Source of the DNA: Micromonospora sp. Llam0
GTDB taxonomy: Bacteria; Actinomycetota; Actinomycetes; Mycobacteriales; Micromonosporaceae
Direction: 5' to 3'
Length of the DNA stretch: 64,000 nt
Assembly: GCF_003751085.1 (NCBI RefSeq)
Contig: NZ_RJJY01000001.1
Location: 5,828,001-5,892,000 of the forward strand
Position numbers and translations under genes: made by a program. Shown here piece after piece: positions 52,473 through 61,300 of this stretch (its first letter is position 1; every line of letters starts with the position of its first letter). The notes under the pieces were generated by a model. It saw nothing but the letters and a program-made list of their open reading frames with translations. It did not search any database and was not told the origin of the DNA.

Positions 52473-52769
52473 TTACTGGTTGAACCGGTTACCAGAGCGG
52501 ATGTCTTGCTGCTTCATGTCATCGGAACTGAGCTGGATAACCTTTGCCAACTCATGCACGATCGTGTTCATGTCGCCGAAGTTCTTCTCGATCCGCACCG
52601 ACAACTCGTTGTAGTTCGCCGCCGCCGGACCGGTCCAGTTGTCGAGGGCCTGACCGGTCTCCTGCGACAGCTTCTCGATCAACGCCTCAACACTGCGGTT
52701 GACTCCCTGCATCTGACTGATTCCCTCGAACAGGATATCGTAGTCATACCCCATCTTGCCGTTCGCCAT
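52473..52769 (-). CDS. WXG100-family protein (ESAT-6-like)
   Basis: 98 aa from the ATG at 52769 with AAGGGA 7 bases upstream. It is a canonical WXG100 protein: helix 1 'SVEALIEKLSQETGQALDNW', turn 'NWTGPAAANYN' with the WxG triplet, helix 2 to 'KQQDIRSGNRFNQ'. It is probably exported as a dimer with the 108-aa protein encoded just upstream, as EsxA-EsxB do. The C-terminal tail could carry the Y/F-x3-D/E-type signal, but no exact match is seen. Confidence 0.93.
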   Translation of the reverse strand: MANGKMGYDYDILFEGISQMQGVNRSVEALIEKLSQETGQALDNWTGPAAANYNELSVRIEKNFGDMNTIVHELAKVIQLSSDDMKQQDIRSGNRFNQ

Positions 52770-52806
52770 TAGCGTTCCCTTCGTTCCGGTAGCCGCACCG
52801 AGCGGC

Positions 52807-53133
52807 TCAGATGTCCCTGAGAATGTCCAAGCCGACAGCGCCGACCTGGCTTGCGTTGGCGTGGTCCTGCGCGTCGAAATCCTGCACGGTGCCGTCCACG
52901 TTTCCGGCCATCTCCCGCAGGTCGGCGACGATCGCATCCACCTCTTTGACCCAGGTTTCCCGCGCGCTCAGGACCGCCCTGATCATCGCCCCCTCGCATG
53001 CGCCGTCCATCAGATCGACGGCGTCGTTGAAGGTGGCCTTCTGTCGATCGACGTCGTCGGCCGTCGACCGATGATCGCTGGCGACCCTGTTGGCCACCAC
53101 AGGATCGAGAACTGTGTTCGTGATGCCGGCCAT
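52807..53133 (-). CDS. WXG100-like protein, probable dimer partner
   Basis: 108 aa from the ATG at 53133 (AGAGAGGA upstream). Helical hairpin of ESX size; the turn contains 'SARETWVKEVDAIVADL', with W but without the Gly of WxG. It is followed 37 bp later by a canonical WXG100 gene, the usual arrangement of an Esx pair. It lies directly after eccB in the operon. Confidence 0.82.
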   Translation of the reverse strand: MAGITNTVLDPVVANRVASDHRSTADDVDRQKATFNDAVDLMDGACEGAMIRAVLSARETWVKEVDAIVADLREMAGNVDGTVQDFDAQDHANASQVGAVGLDILRDI

Positions 53134-53250
53134 GGGTTCCTCTCTCTTCCGTTCGGACGCAACGTCCCTGCCCAGGTCCATGCAACCAGTCGGGAACGGG
53201 CCAACCCTGACTATCGGGCACCGGGACGCATTCGGCGGGGATATCCCCCG

Positions 53251-54663
53251 TCAACCGCCCCAGACCTGGCTCGCCAACGCTGCCGCCGGATCCAGTACCG
53301 GGCCGGTCGGCAGCAGTTCCAGCAGTTCCCCGGGAACATCGACCGGCTGCACACCGCCGTACCCCAACGCCTCGGCACCCGCCGGCGGCAGCGGATACTT
53401 CACCCCGAACTCGGAGATCAGAAACATCGCGCCACCGACGGTGCCCGGGGCGTACGGGTTGCGGGCCAGCACTCCGGTCCCCGGAGCGATCATGATGCGA
53501 TCCGCAGTGCCGGTCGCGGTCGCCGCCCGAGGGGCCGGCAGCGCCCCGGCAAGCGCGGTGGCCGGCGCCCGGTAGAGCCGCACCGCCACGGTCGAACCCG
53601 CCGAGTCGAATCCGACGCAGGGCAATCCGCCACCGCCGGCCAGCGGCTGCGGCGGGTCCGGCGGGTAGCCGTCCACGAAATCCATACTGGCCGCGACCGA
53701 TGCTGCCGCCAGTTCGTCCGGACGGACCGGGATCGGCCCAACCGGACCATCGGGGTACGCCTGCCCGATCGCCGGATCGGCCAGCACGAGCGCGGCGGCG
53801 GTCCGGCTCAGCCGGACGAGACCGTCGGTGCGGACCAGGAACTGCTCGGCCGTGCCGGTCATCGGGTTGCGGACCTCGTAGACCTGGCCGACTCTGGTCG
53901 GCCGTCCGCCCACCGACGGACCCGGCTGCCCCCGATCGCTGACGGCGGGGAAGATCAGATCTCGCCCGGCCGGGATCGGATTCAGCCATGCCGGAGTCAC
54001 CAGCACCGGCGCCTCGGCGATGTAACCGAGCGCCACCGCGCTCGCCACCGTCATCCGGTACCGGCGGCCCTGCCAGACCAGGTAGTTGTGTCCATCAGCG
54101 GTGCGGACCAGGAAACCCTGGTCATCAGTCAGCGGCACCGGATCGGCGAGATCTCCCAACAGTAGCGTCACCGCCGGTACGCCGGCCGGCGACGGTGGCG
54201 GCGCACAGACCGTCCAAGGTCCACGATAGAGCCGGTCTGCGGCAGGCACCGCGTCCGGGGCGCCCAGAATGCCGATCGGCGATCCCATCGGCACCCCGGT
54301 CAGAGAGTGCCGCGACACCCGTACGATGCTGGCGTCCATGGCCCCACCGAGCACCAGGCGGGCGGAGGTGTAGTTGAGCACCGGCCGTAGGTGTCCGTCG
54401 AGCAGCAGATAGCGGGCCCCGGACTCCTTGACCGCGATGATCACCCCAGGACGGTTCCAGGAGGTGTCCCCGCCTGGCCGGAAGATCCCGTAAATGCCGA
54501 AGCCGCCGGCGATCACCAACGCCAGCAGGATGCCGATCACCAGGCCGATCATCGGGCGGCGGTTGGGCGGCTCGTAGGGGTCCGGCCGGCCCATCATGAG
54601 GGCGGCGTTGAGTCGGCCCAAGATGTAGAAATAGGCGTGGACCTGATCCCGGCGTGACTCCAT
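53251..54663 (-). CDS. eccB: EccB, type VII secretion core membrane protein
   Basis: 470 aa, ATG start. It opens with the hallmark EccB start 'MESRRDQVHAYFYILGRLNAALM', followed by one membrane helix (about 38-60, 'MIGLVIGILLALVIAGGFGIYGI') and a large periplasmic domain made of the R1-R4 repeats and a central beta domain. The length matches the family (~480-500 aa). EccB forms the periplasmic vestibule of the ESX complex with MycP. It starts 15 bp after eccD ends, inside the T7SS operon. Confidence 0.97.
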   Translation of the reverse strand: MESRRDQVHAYFYILGRLNAALMMGRPDPYEPPNRRPMIGLVIGILLALVIAGGFGIYGIFRPGGDTSWNRPGVIIAVKESGARYLLLDGHLRPVLNYTSARLVLGGAMDASIVRVSRHSLTGVPMGSPIGILGAPDAVPAADRLYRGPWTVCAPPPSPAGVPAVTLLLGDLADPVPLTDDQGFLVRTADGHNYLVWQGRRYRMTVASAVALGYIAEAPVLVTPAWLNPIPAGRDLIFPAVSDRGQPGPSVGGRPTRVGQVYEVRNPMTGTAEQFLVRTDGLVRLSRTAAALVLADPAIGQAYPDGPVGPIPVRPDELAAASVAASMDFVDGYPPDPPQPLAGGGGLPCVGFDSAGSTVAVRLYRAPATALAGALPAPRAATATGTADRIMIAPGTGVLARNPYAPGTVGGAMFLISEFGVKYPLPPAGAEALGYGGVQPVDVPGELLELLPTGPVLDPAAALASQVWGG

Positions 54664-54678
54664 CGGGGCGCCCTCCCG

Positions 54679-56076
54679 TCAACTCGCCCAGGCGCGGATC
54701 ATCGGATAGATCCCGAGCACGGCACCGAGCACCGGGATCAGTGCCACCGCGATCACGATCTCCAGGATGTCCACCGTCCTCCCCCAGTAGGGCCGCAGCC
54801 GCCGGCCCGGCAGGGTGCCCCCGGCGGTGAGAATGGCGCCGGCGATCACCACGACCGCTGGCGCAAGGACCACGGCCCGGGTCAGGTCGGATCGGTCAGC
54901 CGCGAACCGCAGCAGGTCGAACAGCACCAGCGCGATGGCCGGGGTCAGCGTCGCCCAGCGGGTGACCAGGCCACTCATGTGCCGGGACCGCATGCTGATC
55001 AGTGCGGCGATCACCAGAGCCAGCATCATCGGCCACAGCCCACCGGGGGCGACGAGCACGGCGGCACTGATTGTCTGCGCGGCACCCATGCCCACCGTCA
55101 ACGCGGCGTGGTAGGCCAGGCCGGCGGAACCCCGGTCGACCACCATCCGGTACGGCGCGGGTTCGATGTCCTCCGACAGTTGCTCCGGCCTTCCGGGCAG
55201 CAGCGGCAGCGCCAGGCCACCCAGCCGGAAACCGAGTGGCGGCAGCATCAACGCGATCAGCAGGGTCAGCACCAAACCGCAGGCGGCAGCTTCCTGCGGT
55301 GTCACCGGCCCGACCGCGGCCAGCAGCGCGGTCACCGCGCCGGTAGCGACGAAAGCGATCGCTCCGGTGAACACCAACGCACCGGCGGCGACCAGCGAAG
55401 CGCCGGCAGCGAGCGTGACCAGCAGAGCCAGGCAGGCCACCGCCACCCGGACCGCCGTGCTGGAGTACGGGGCGATCGCCTCGGCGCCGAGCCAGCCGGC
55501 CATCGCCGCGTAGGCCGCCGCACCGCCGGTGAGCAGGGTGCCGGTCTGCGGATCCGGAACCGCCCGGCTGACCAGCCCGGCGGCGGCGAGCAGCGGCAGT
55601 GCGAGCAGCGCGGCGACGGCGGCCCGGGCCCCTACCGGCCCGTCCAACCCGAGTACCAGCAGGCCGCCGGCGAGGGCCAGCGCGCCCATGGTGAGCAGCA
55701 TCGCTCGGGTGCGGGGAACCGACCAGCGGTACGGGCTGGTGCGCGACTGATCCGCGACTCCGTCGACCAGGTCGTCGAAATCGATCGGCGGCAACTGTTC
55801 GGCCCGCGGCCGGAAGTGCAAGGTCTCGCCGTCGAGCAGCTGCAGCTCGACGGCGGTGCGCTCCTCGTCCAGTGGTGCCCTGCCGAGGCGCTGCAGCACC
55901 CAGCCGTCGTGTTCGGCGCCGCGGTCGGCAGCATCCGGGTCGAGTTGCAGCAGCACCTCGGGGAGCAGGTCGACCAGCGGGGTCTCCCCTGGCAGGGCGA
56001 GATCCGCCGTCCGGTTACCGAGCACGAACCGCAACCGGACCGGGGCCGCCAAACGCTGCCGAGTCAGTGGTTCCAT
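54679..56076 (-). CDS. eccD: EccD, type VII secretion multi-spanning membrane protein
   Basis: 465 aa, ATG start. Residues about 10-95 are the cytosolic ubiquitin-like YukD-type domain ('VRLRFVLGNRTADLALPGETPLVDLLPEVL'), then eleven predicted membrane helices from about 128 to the end. EccD forms the central membrane raft of the ESX core. It is co-transcribed with the EspC-like gene (26 bp upstream) and eccB. A short piece of its 5' end recurs at 57214-57228 in the duplication. Confidence 0.95.
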   Translation of the reverse strand: MEPLTRQRLAAPVRLRFVLGNRTADLALPGETPLVDLLPEVLLQLDPDAADRGAEHDGWVLQRLGRAPLDEERTAVELQLLDGETLHFRPRAEQLPPIDFDDLVDGVADQSRTSPYRWSVPRTRAMLLTMGALALAGGLLVLGLDGPVGARAAVAALLALPLLAAAGLVSRAVPDPQTGTLLTGGAAAYAAMAGWLGAEAIAPYSSTAVRVAVACLALLVTLAAGASLVAAGALVFTGAIAFVATGAVTALLAAVGPVTPQEAAACGLVLTLLIALMLPPLGFRLGGLALPLLPGRPEQLSEDIEPAPYRMVVDRGSAGLAYHAALTVGMGAAQTISAAVLVAPGGLWPMMLALVIAALISMRSRHMSGLVTRWATLTPAIALVLFDLLRFAADRSDLTRAVVLAPAVVVIAGAILTAGGTLPGRRLRPYWGRTVDILEIVIAVALIPVLGAVLGIYPMIRAWAS

Positions 56077-56102
56077 GTCGATTCAGTCAATGTCCGCAGA
56101 AA

Positions 56103-56969
56103 TCATTCCGTCCACTCCACCATCCTACTTCTTTGGTGATTATTGTAGAAGATATATGGCTTATTGTTGAGCCAATAGATCTGCTCACCATCCTCATCTT
56201 CCTGCAGGTCGCCGCCAACGTAGTAGGTCCGATAGGTGTTTCCTTGGAAATCCTTCTCCTCGTATTCGTAGTCGTCAGCGCTCGGCTCGACCGGCTTGAA
56301 GTGTTCACCCGTCGACGGCCGGTCGCCGCCGCCGTCCCCGTCGTCCTCTTCTTCGTCTTCGTCCTCTTCTTCCTCGTCCTCGTCGTCGTTTTCGAACGTC
56401 AGGCCGTCTTCAGCGTCCTCGATCGCGTCGCCCTCACCAAGGTCGATCTCCTCATCGTCGTCCTTACCGAGATCATCGACCTCAAGCTCGTCGCTCATCC
56501 CGTGGATCTGATCCGGATCGAACTCGACCGTCGCCTCGCCGTCCTCGATCGAGTACGTCTTCTCATCACCCAGATCCTCGTCGTCCCCGGTGTCGTAGTC
56601 ATCCTTCGACTGCACCTCGGTAGGAACGAACTCCGCATCGTTCATGTCCTCGATCGCGGTCCTGGCAACACCGGTCGCCGCCGCCACCGCATCCCCGTTG
56701 CTCATGTCGACGCCCTCGAACGCGTCAGCGACCCTGTAGAGCCCCGCGTTGATCTCCTCAAACGCCATCCGCAGATACTTGGCGTGAGTCACAATCGCGT
56801 CACGTCGGTCCGCGAACAAGTCCTCCAACCACTCCGCCACGTCGAACTTGCCGGCGTTGGGATCCATCGAGCCCAGATTCCGGAAGACCGCGTCGTAGTC
56901 GTCCATGATGGAACCAATCGCCTTGGCGACCCTACGCAACTCTTCCGGCTCGACTCGTGTCTCGGACAT
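56103..56969 (-). CDS. EspC-like acidic T7SS protein, copy adjacent to eccD
   Basis: 288 aa, ATG start with AGGAGGGG upstream. Residues 1-~100 form an EspC/WXG100-type helical domain ('VEPEELRRVAKAIGSIMDDYDAVFRNLG', 'EINAGLYRVADAFEGVDMSNGDAVA'). An Asp/Glu-rich middle (about 125-225) and a short beta-prone C-terminal domain follow ('YRTYYVGGDLQEDEDGEQIYWLNNKPYIF'). The first ~195 residues are identical to the gene at 57255-58163; the acidic tract is shorter and the last ~60 residues differ. First gene of the eccD-eccB operon. Probably a secreted substrate (inference from domain and location). Confidence 0.85.
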   Translation of the reverse strand: MSETRVEPEELRRVAKAIGSIMDDYDAVFRNLGSMDPNAGKFDVAEWLEDLFADRRDAIVTHAKYLRMAFEEINAGLYRVADAFEGVDMSNGDAVAAATGVARTAIEDMNDAEFVPTEVQSKDDYDTGDDEDLGDEKTYSIEDGEATVEFDPDQIHGMSDELEVDDLGKDDDEEIDLGEGDAIEDAEDGLTFENDDEDEEEEDEDEEEDDGDGGGDRPSTGEHFKPVEPSADDYEYEEKDFQGNTYRTYYVGGDLQEDEDGEQIYWLNNKPYIFYNNHQRSRMVEWTE

Positions 56970-57134
56970 GAACGCCCCTCCTGCTATGGTGGGTCCGTCT
57001 CCTACGGGTCCCCGATCGCCCTGGCCAGCGACACCAGCACCCAGCAGACGGTAGGCACGGTGATCCCACGCGCGTAGCCACGCGACCGGACACCGGACCG
57101 ATCGGAGGGAAACCCCTCACCGAAGGAGACACCC

Positions 57135-57254
57135 GTGGGTTCGGCCCCCTACTCGCGCAAGGCCCGCACCTCAGGCGAGGACCTACACGCAGTCACGGAC
57201 CGCTGCCCGGATAGACTCAGTGGTTCCGTGTCGACTCGATCGAAGTCCACGTAA
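57135..57254 (+). pseudogene. Truncated 5' fragment of eccC
   Basis: GTG start and first 11 codons match those of eccC at 58329 (MGSAPYSRKAR against MGTVPYSRKAR) with the same upstream 165 bp and ribosome binding site. After codon 11 the similarity ends and the frame runs 28 more codons to TAA at 57252-57254. It is a by-product of the tandem duplication; if translated, it would be a 39-aa non-functional peptide. The same stretch carries, on the minus strand, a 15-bp eccD start fragment with ATG changed to ACG (57214-57228). Confidence 0.88.
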
Positions 57255-58163
57255 TCATTCTTCCCACTTGCGCCATCCGGTTCCTGCAAGCCCTTCTATG
57301 TAGAAGTACGGCTCGCTGTTGTACCAGTAAATTTGCCGCCCCTCCGCGTCGACCTGCGGCCCGTCGCCGATTATGTAGTACCGATAGATACGATCCTCAC
57401 CATTCTTCTCCCGATAGTCGTAGTCGTCAGCGCTCGGCTCGACCGGCTCGAAGTGTTCACCCGTCGACGGTCGATCGCCCCCGTCATCGTCACCACCGTC
57501 ATCACCTTCCTCGTCGTCATCACTTTCCTCGTCGTCATCACTTTCCTCGTCGTCCTCTTCCTCGTCTTCCTCATCGTCGTCGTTCTCGAACGTCAGGCCG
57601 TCTTCAGCGTCCTCGATCGCGTCGCCCTCACCAAGGTCGATCTCCTCATCGTCGTCCTTACCGAGATCATCGACCTCAAGCTCGTCGCTCATCCCGTGGA
57701 TCTGATCCGGATCGAACTCGACCGTCGCCTCGCCGTCCTCGATCGAGTACGTCTTCTCATCACCCAGATCCTCGTCGTCCCCGGTGTCGTAGTCATCCTT
57801 CGACTGCACCTCGGTAGGAACGAACTCCGCATCGTTCATGTCCTCGATCGCGGTCCTGGCAACACCGGTCGCCGCCGCCACCGCATCCCCGTTGCTCATG
57901 TCGACGCCCTCGAACGCGTCAGCGACCCTGTAGAGCCCCGCGTTGATCTCCTCAAACGCCATCCGCAGATACTTGGCGTGAGTCACAATCGCGTCACGTC
58001 GGTCCGCGAACAAGTCCTCCAACCACTCCGCCACGTCGAACTTGCCGGCGTTGGGATCCATCGAGCCCAGATTCCGGAAGACCGCGTCGTAGTCGTCCAT
58101 GATGGAACCAATCGCCTTGGCGACCCTACGCAACTCTTCCGGCTCGACTCGTGTCTCGGACAT
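57255..58163 (-). CDS. EspC-like acidic T7SS protein, copy adjacent to eccC
   Basis: 302 aa, ATG start with AGGAGGGG upstream. Same EspC/WXG100-type N-terminus as the gene at 56103-56969 (identical through about residue 195), then a longer acidic tract with 'DDEES' repeats, and a diverged C-terminus ('RIYRYYIIGDGPQVDAEGRQIYWYNSEPYFYIEG') that keeps the core 'G.QIYW.N..PY'. It shares the divergent promoter region with eccC. The conserved start and variable end suggest a common secretion signal with a diversifying tip. Confidence 0.85.
   Translation of the reverse strand: MSETRVEPEELRRVAKAIGSIMDDYDAVFRNLGSMDPNAGKFDVAEWLEDLFADRRDAIVTHAKYLRMAFEEINAGLYRVADAFEGVDMSNGDAVAAATGVARTAIEDMNDAEFVPTEVQSKDDYDTGDDEDLGDEKTYSIEDGEATVEFDPDQIHGMSDELEVDDLGKDDDEEIDLGEGDAIEDAEDGLTFENDDDEEDEEEDDEESDDDEESDDDEEGDDGGDDDGGDRPSTGEHFEPVEPSADDYDYREKNGEDRIYRYYIIGDGPQVDAEGRQIYWYNSEPYFYIEGLAGTGWRKWEE
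57507..57554 (-). repeat. 18-bp microsatellite in the acidic tract
   Basis: Units at 57507-57524 and 57525-57542 are identical (TTCCTCGTCGTCATCACT), with a partial third copy at 57543-57554. They encode SDDDEE repeats on the minus strand and account for part of the 42-bp length difference from the other gene copy. Confidence 0.85.
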
Positions 58164-58328
58164 GAACGCCCCTCCTGCTATGGTGGGTCCGTCTCCTACG
58201 GGTCCCCGATCGCCCTGGCCAGCGACACCAGCACCCAGCAGACGGTAGGCACGGTGATCCCACGCGCGTAGCCACGCGACCGGACACCGGACCGATCGGA
58301 GGGAAACCCCTCACCGAAGGAGACACCC
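58164..58328. promoter_or_regulatory. Divergent promoter region of eccC and EspC-like gene (duplicated at 56970-57134)
   Basis: 165 bp between divergent starts, identical to 56970-57134. It carries ribosome binding sites on both sides (AGGAGGGG on minus, GAAGGAG on plus). The perfect preservation in both copies shows that the duplication took the whole control region. No clear -35/-10 elements were assigned. Confidence 0.65.
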
Positions 58329-61300
58329 GTGGGTACGGTCCCCTACTCGCGCAAGGCCCGCCGGGCCGGGCCCGTCGCGCCGGCCGAAGAAATCAACCTC
58401 CAGGAGCCACCGGTCATCCCCGAGCCGGCCGAGCGCGGCATCAGCTCGGTGCTGATGCTGGCTCCAATGGGCATTGCCTCGCTGGCCATGGTCCTGATGT
58501 TCCTGCGCCCCAACGCTGGCGCGTTGGCGTACGTCGGGGTCTGCCTGATGGTGCTCGCCGCTGTGACGATGATGATCGTGCCGCTGATCCGCAACGCCGG
58601 GCAACACAAGCATCGGCTCAACGGCGAACGCCGCGACTACCTGCGCTATCTCGGCCAGGTACGGCGCAAGGTGCGCGACTCGCTCGTCGAGGAACGGCGC
58701 GCCGCCCGCTGGTTGCACCCCCACCCGGGCGCGCTGTGGACGATGGCGCTGAGCCAGCGACTCTGGGAACGCCGTACGTCGCACGAGGACTTCGGTGAGG
58801 TGCGGGTGGGCCTGGGTGCCCGGCGCTCGATGACCCGACTGATCGCGCCCGCGAGCAAGCCGGTCAGTGATCTGGAGCCGCTCGCCGCGCACGCGCTGCG
58901 CCGATTCCTGCGCGCCTACGCCACGTTGCAGGACGCCCCGATCGCCCTCTACCTACGCGGCTTCGCCCGGATCGGGTTCAAGGGCGATGCGCGTACCACC
59001 CGCGCGACGGTTCGCGCGATGCTGGCCCAACTGGTCGTCGCGCACTCACCACAGGATCTCCACCTGGTGGTCGCCACCACTGATGCGGCCTGGGACTGGG
59101 CGAAGTGGCTACCGCACGTCCAGGACGACTCCGTCCCGGACGTCACCGGCACCCGCCGGCGGGTGGTGACCGAACCGGCCGAGGTCGACGAGGTCCTCGC
59201 CGCACTCGGCGTACCGGACCGGCCGGGCTTCGAACCGGACACCCCGGTCACCGCGCTGGAGCCGCTCGTCGTGCTGGTCCTCGACGGTCCCGCCCTGCCG
59301 TCCAACCACCGGCTCGGTACCGACGGCTACCGGAATCTGATCACTCTCGACGTCCGTGCCGCCCTCGGCTGGGAAGCCCAGCCACACACCCTGCTGCTTC
59401 AGGCGACCGAGGAGCAACTGAGTGTCGTCTCGTTCGACCATCTGGGCAAGTCGAGCAGCCGCCCGCTGTGCCGCCCGGACCTGATGAGCGTGACATCCGC
59501 CGCGGCGCTGGCCCGCGCCGTCGCCCGGTACCGGGTCGGTCAGGGTGGCGACACCGAGGAACCCCTGGCCACCGACTACGACCTGGCCGGCCTGCTCCAG
59601 CTCGGTGACCTGACCACCTTCGACCCGGCGGGGTACCGGGCCGGTCGGACGGCGGCACAACGGTTGCGGGTGCCGATCGGGATGACCTCGACCGGCAGCC
59701 CGATCGAGCTCGACATCAAGGAGGCCGCCGAAGGCGGAATGGGGCCGCACGGCATGCTGATCGGTGCGACCGGTTCCGGCAAGAGCGAACTGCTACGGAC
59801 GTTGGTCCTGGCCCTGGCCGCCCGGCACACCTCAGAGGAGCTCAACCTGGTCCTCGTCGACTTCAAGGGTGGCGCGGCGTTCCTCGGCTTCGAACGGCTG
59901 CCGCACACCTCGGCCGTGATCACCAACCTGTCGGAGGAGCTCGAGCTCGTTGACCGGATGCAGGACGCGCTGACCGGTGAGCTGAACCGGCGACAGGAAC
60001 ACCTCCGGGCCAGCGGGTACCCGTCGCGGCGCGACTACGAGCGGGCCCGCGCCGAGGGGGTCGCGATGGAGCCGATGCCGGCGCTGTTCATCGTCGTCGA
60101 CGAGTTCAGCGAGATGCTCAGCAGCAAGCCGGAGTTCATCGACGTCTTCGGCATGATCGGCCGGCTCGGCCGCAGCCTCGGGGTGCATCTGCTGCTGGCC
60201 AGTCAGCGGGTCGACGAAGGCCGCATCCACACCATCGAGTCGCACCTGTCGTACCGGATCGGGCTGCGTACCTTCTCCTCGATGGAGAGCCGCAGCGTAC
60301 TCGGCGTGCCGGACGCCTACGAACTGCCGAACGTGCCCGGCAACGGCTATCTGCGGCCCGACACCCAGACGCTGATCCGGTTCAAGGCGGCGTACTGCTC
60401 CGGGCCATGGCGAGCGCCGCATCAGCGGCGCCGCGCCTCGGCGCAAGGTGGTCTCGTCCTGTTCGGCACCGCCCATCTGCGGCCGGAGCAGCCCGCCGAC
60501 CCGCAGCCGGACGACGAGGCCGACAGCGGGGAGAAGCCACCGATCCTGGCCGACATGCTGCTGCAGGTGCTGCGCGGGCACGGACCAGCGGCCCACCAGG
60601 TGTGGCTGCCACCGTTGACCGACACGACGACCTTGGAGAAGCTCCTACCGCCGCTGGTCGAGCATCCGACCCTGGGGCTGGCGCCGATCGGCGGCTTCGG
60701 CACCGGACAGCTCACCGTCCCGGTCGGCCTGATCGACCTGCCGGCTCAGCAGCGCCGCGAGCTGCTGCAGGCCAGCCTGGCCGGCAGCACCGGCAACGTC
60801 GGCGTCGTCGGCGGGCCACAGTCCGGCAAGAGCACGCTGCTGCGTACGCTGATCTGCGCCCTGGCGCTCACCCACACCGCGGCCGAGGTGCAGTTCTACT
60901 GCCTCGACTTCGGCGGCGGGGCGCTGGCTTCACTGTCCCGGCTGCCGCACGTGGGTGGCGTCGCCGGCCGGCTGGACCGCGACAAGGTCGCCCGTACCGT
61001 GCTGGAGATGACCACCCTGCTGGCCCGTCGTGAAATGCTCTTCGCCGAGCACGGGATCGACTCGATGGCCAGCTACCGCCGGGCGCGGGCCACCGGCGCG
61101 TTCCGCGACATCGACCCGTACGGTGACGTCTTCCTTGTCGTCGACGGCTGGTACACCGCCCGGCAGGACTTTCAGGACCTGGACGACCGCTTCGGGGAGC
61201 TGGCGGCGCGTGGGCTCGGCTTCGGCGTACACCTGCTGGTTTCCGCCGGTCGATGGTCCGAGATCCGGCCCTGGCTACGCGATGTGCTCGGCACCCGCTT

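Larger units (their letters stand above)
56063..58361. repeat. Tandem duplication of the EspC-like gene with eccD and eccC 5' fragments
   Basis: Copy 1 spans 56063-57167 and copy 2 spans 57214-58361. The right part (56385-57167 against 57579-58361, constant offset 1194 bp) is nearly identical, including the full 165-bp promoter region, with about three base differences seen. The left parts, encoding the acidic tail and C-terminus, diverge and differ by 42 bp. The 46-bp stretch 57168-57213 is unmatched junction sequence. Confidence 0.92.

Noticed and set aside
56296..57077. Plus-strand frames rich in Val/Leu/Ser opposite the acidic EspC-like genes (also at 57333-58271)
   Set aside because: These are antisense reflections of GAC/GAG-rich acidic codons; identical in both copies because of the duplication, not because of coding constraint.
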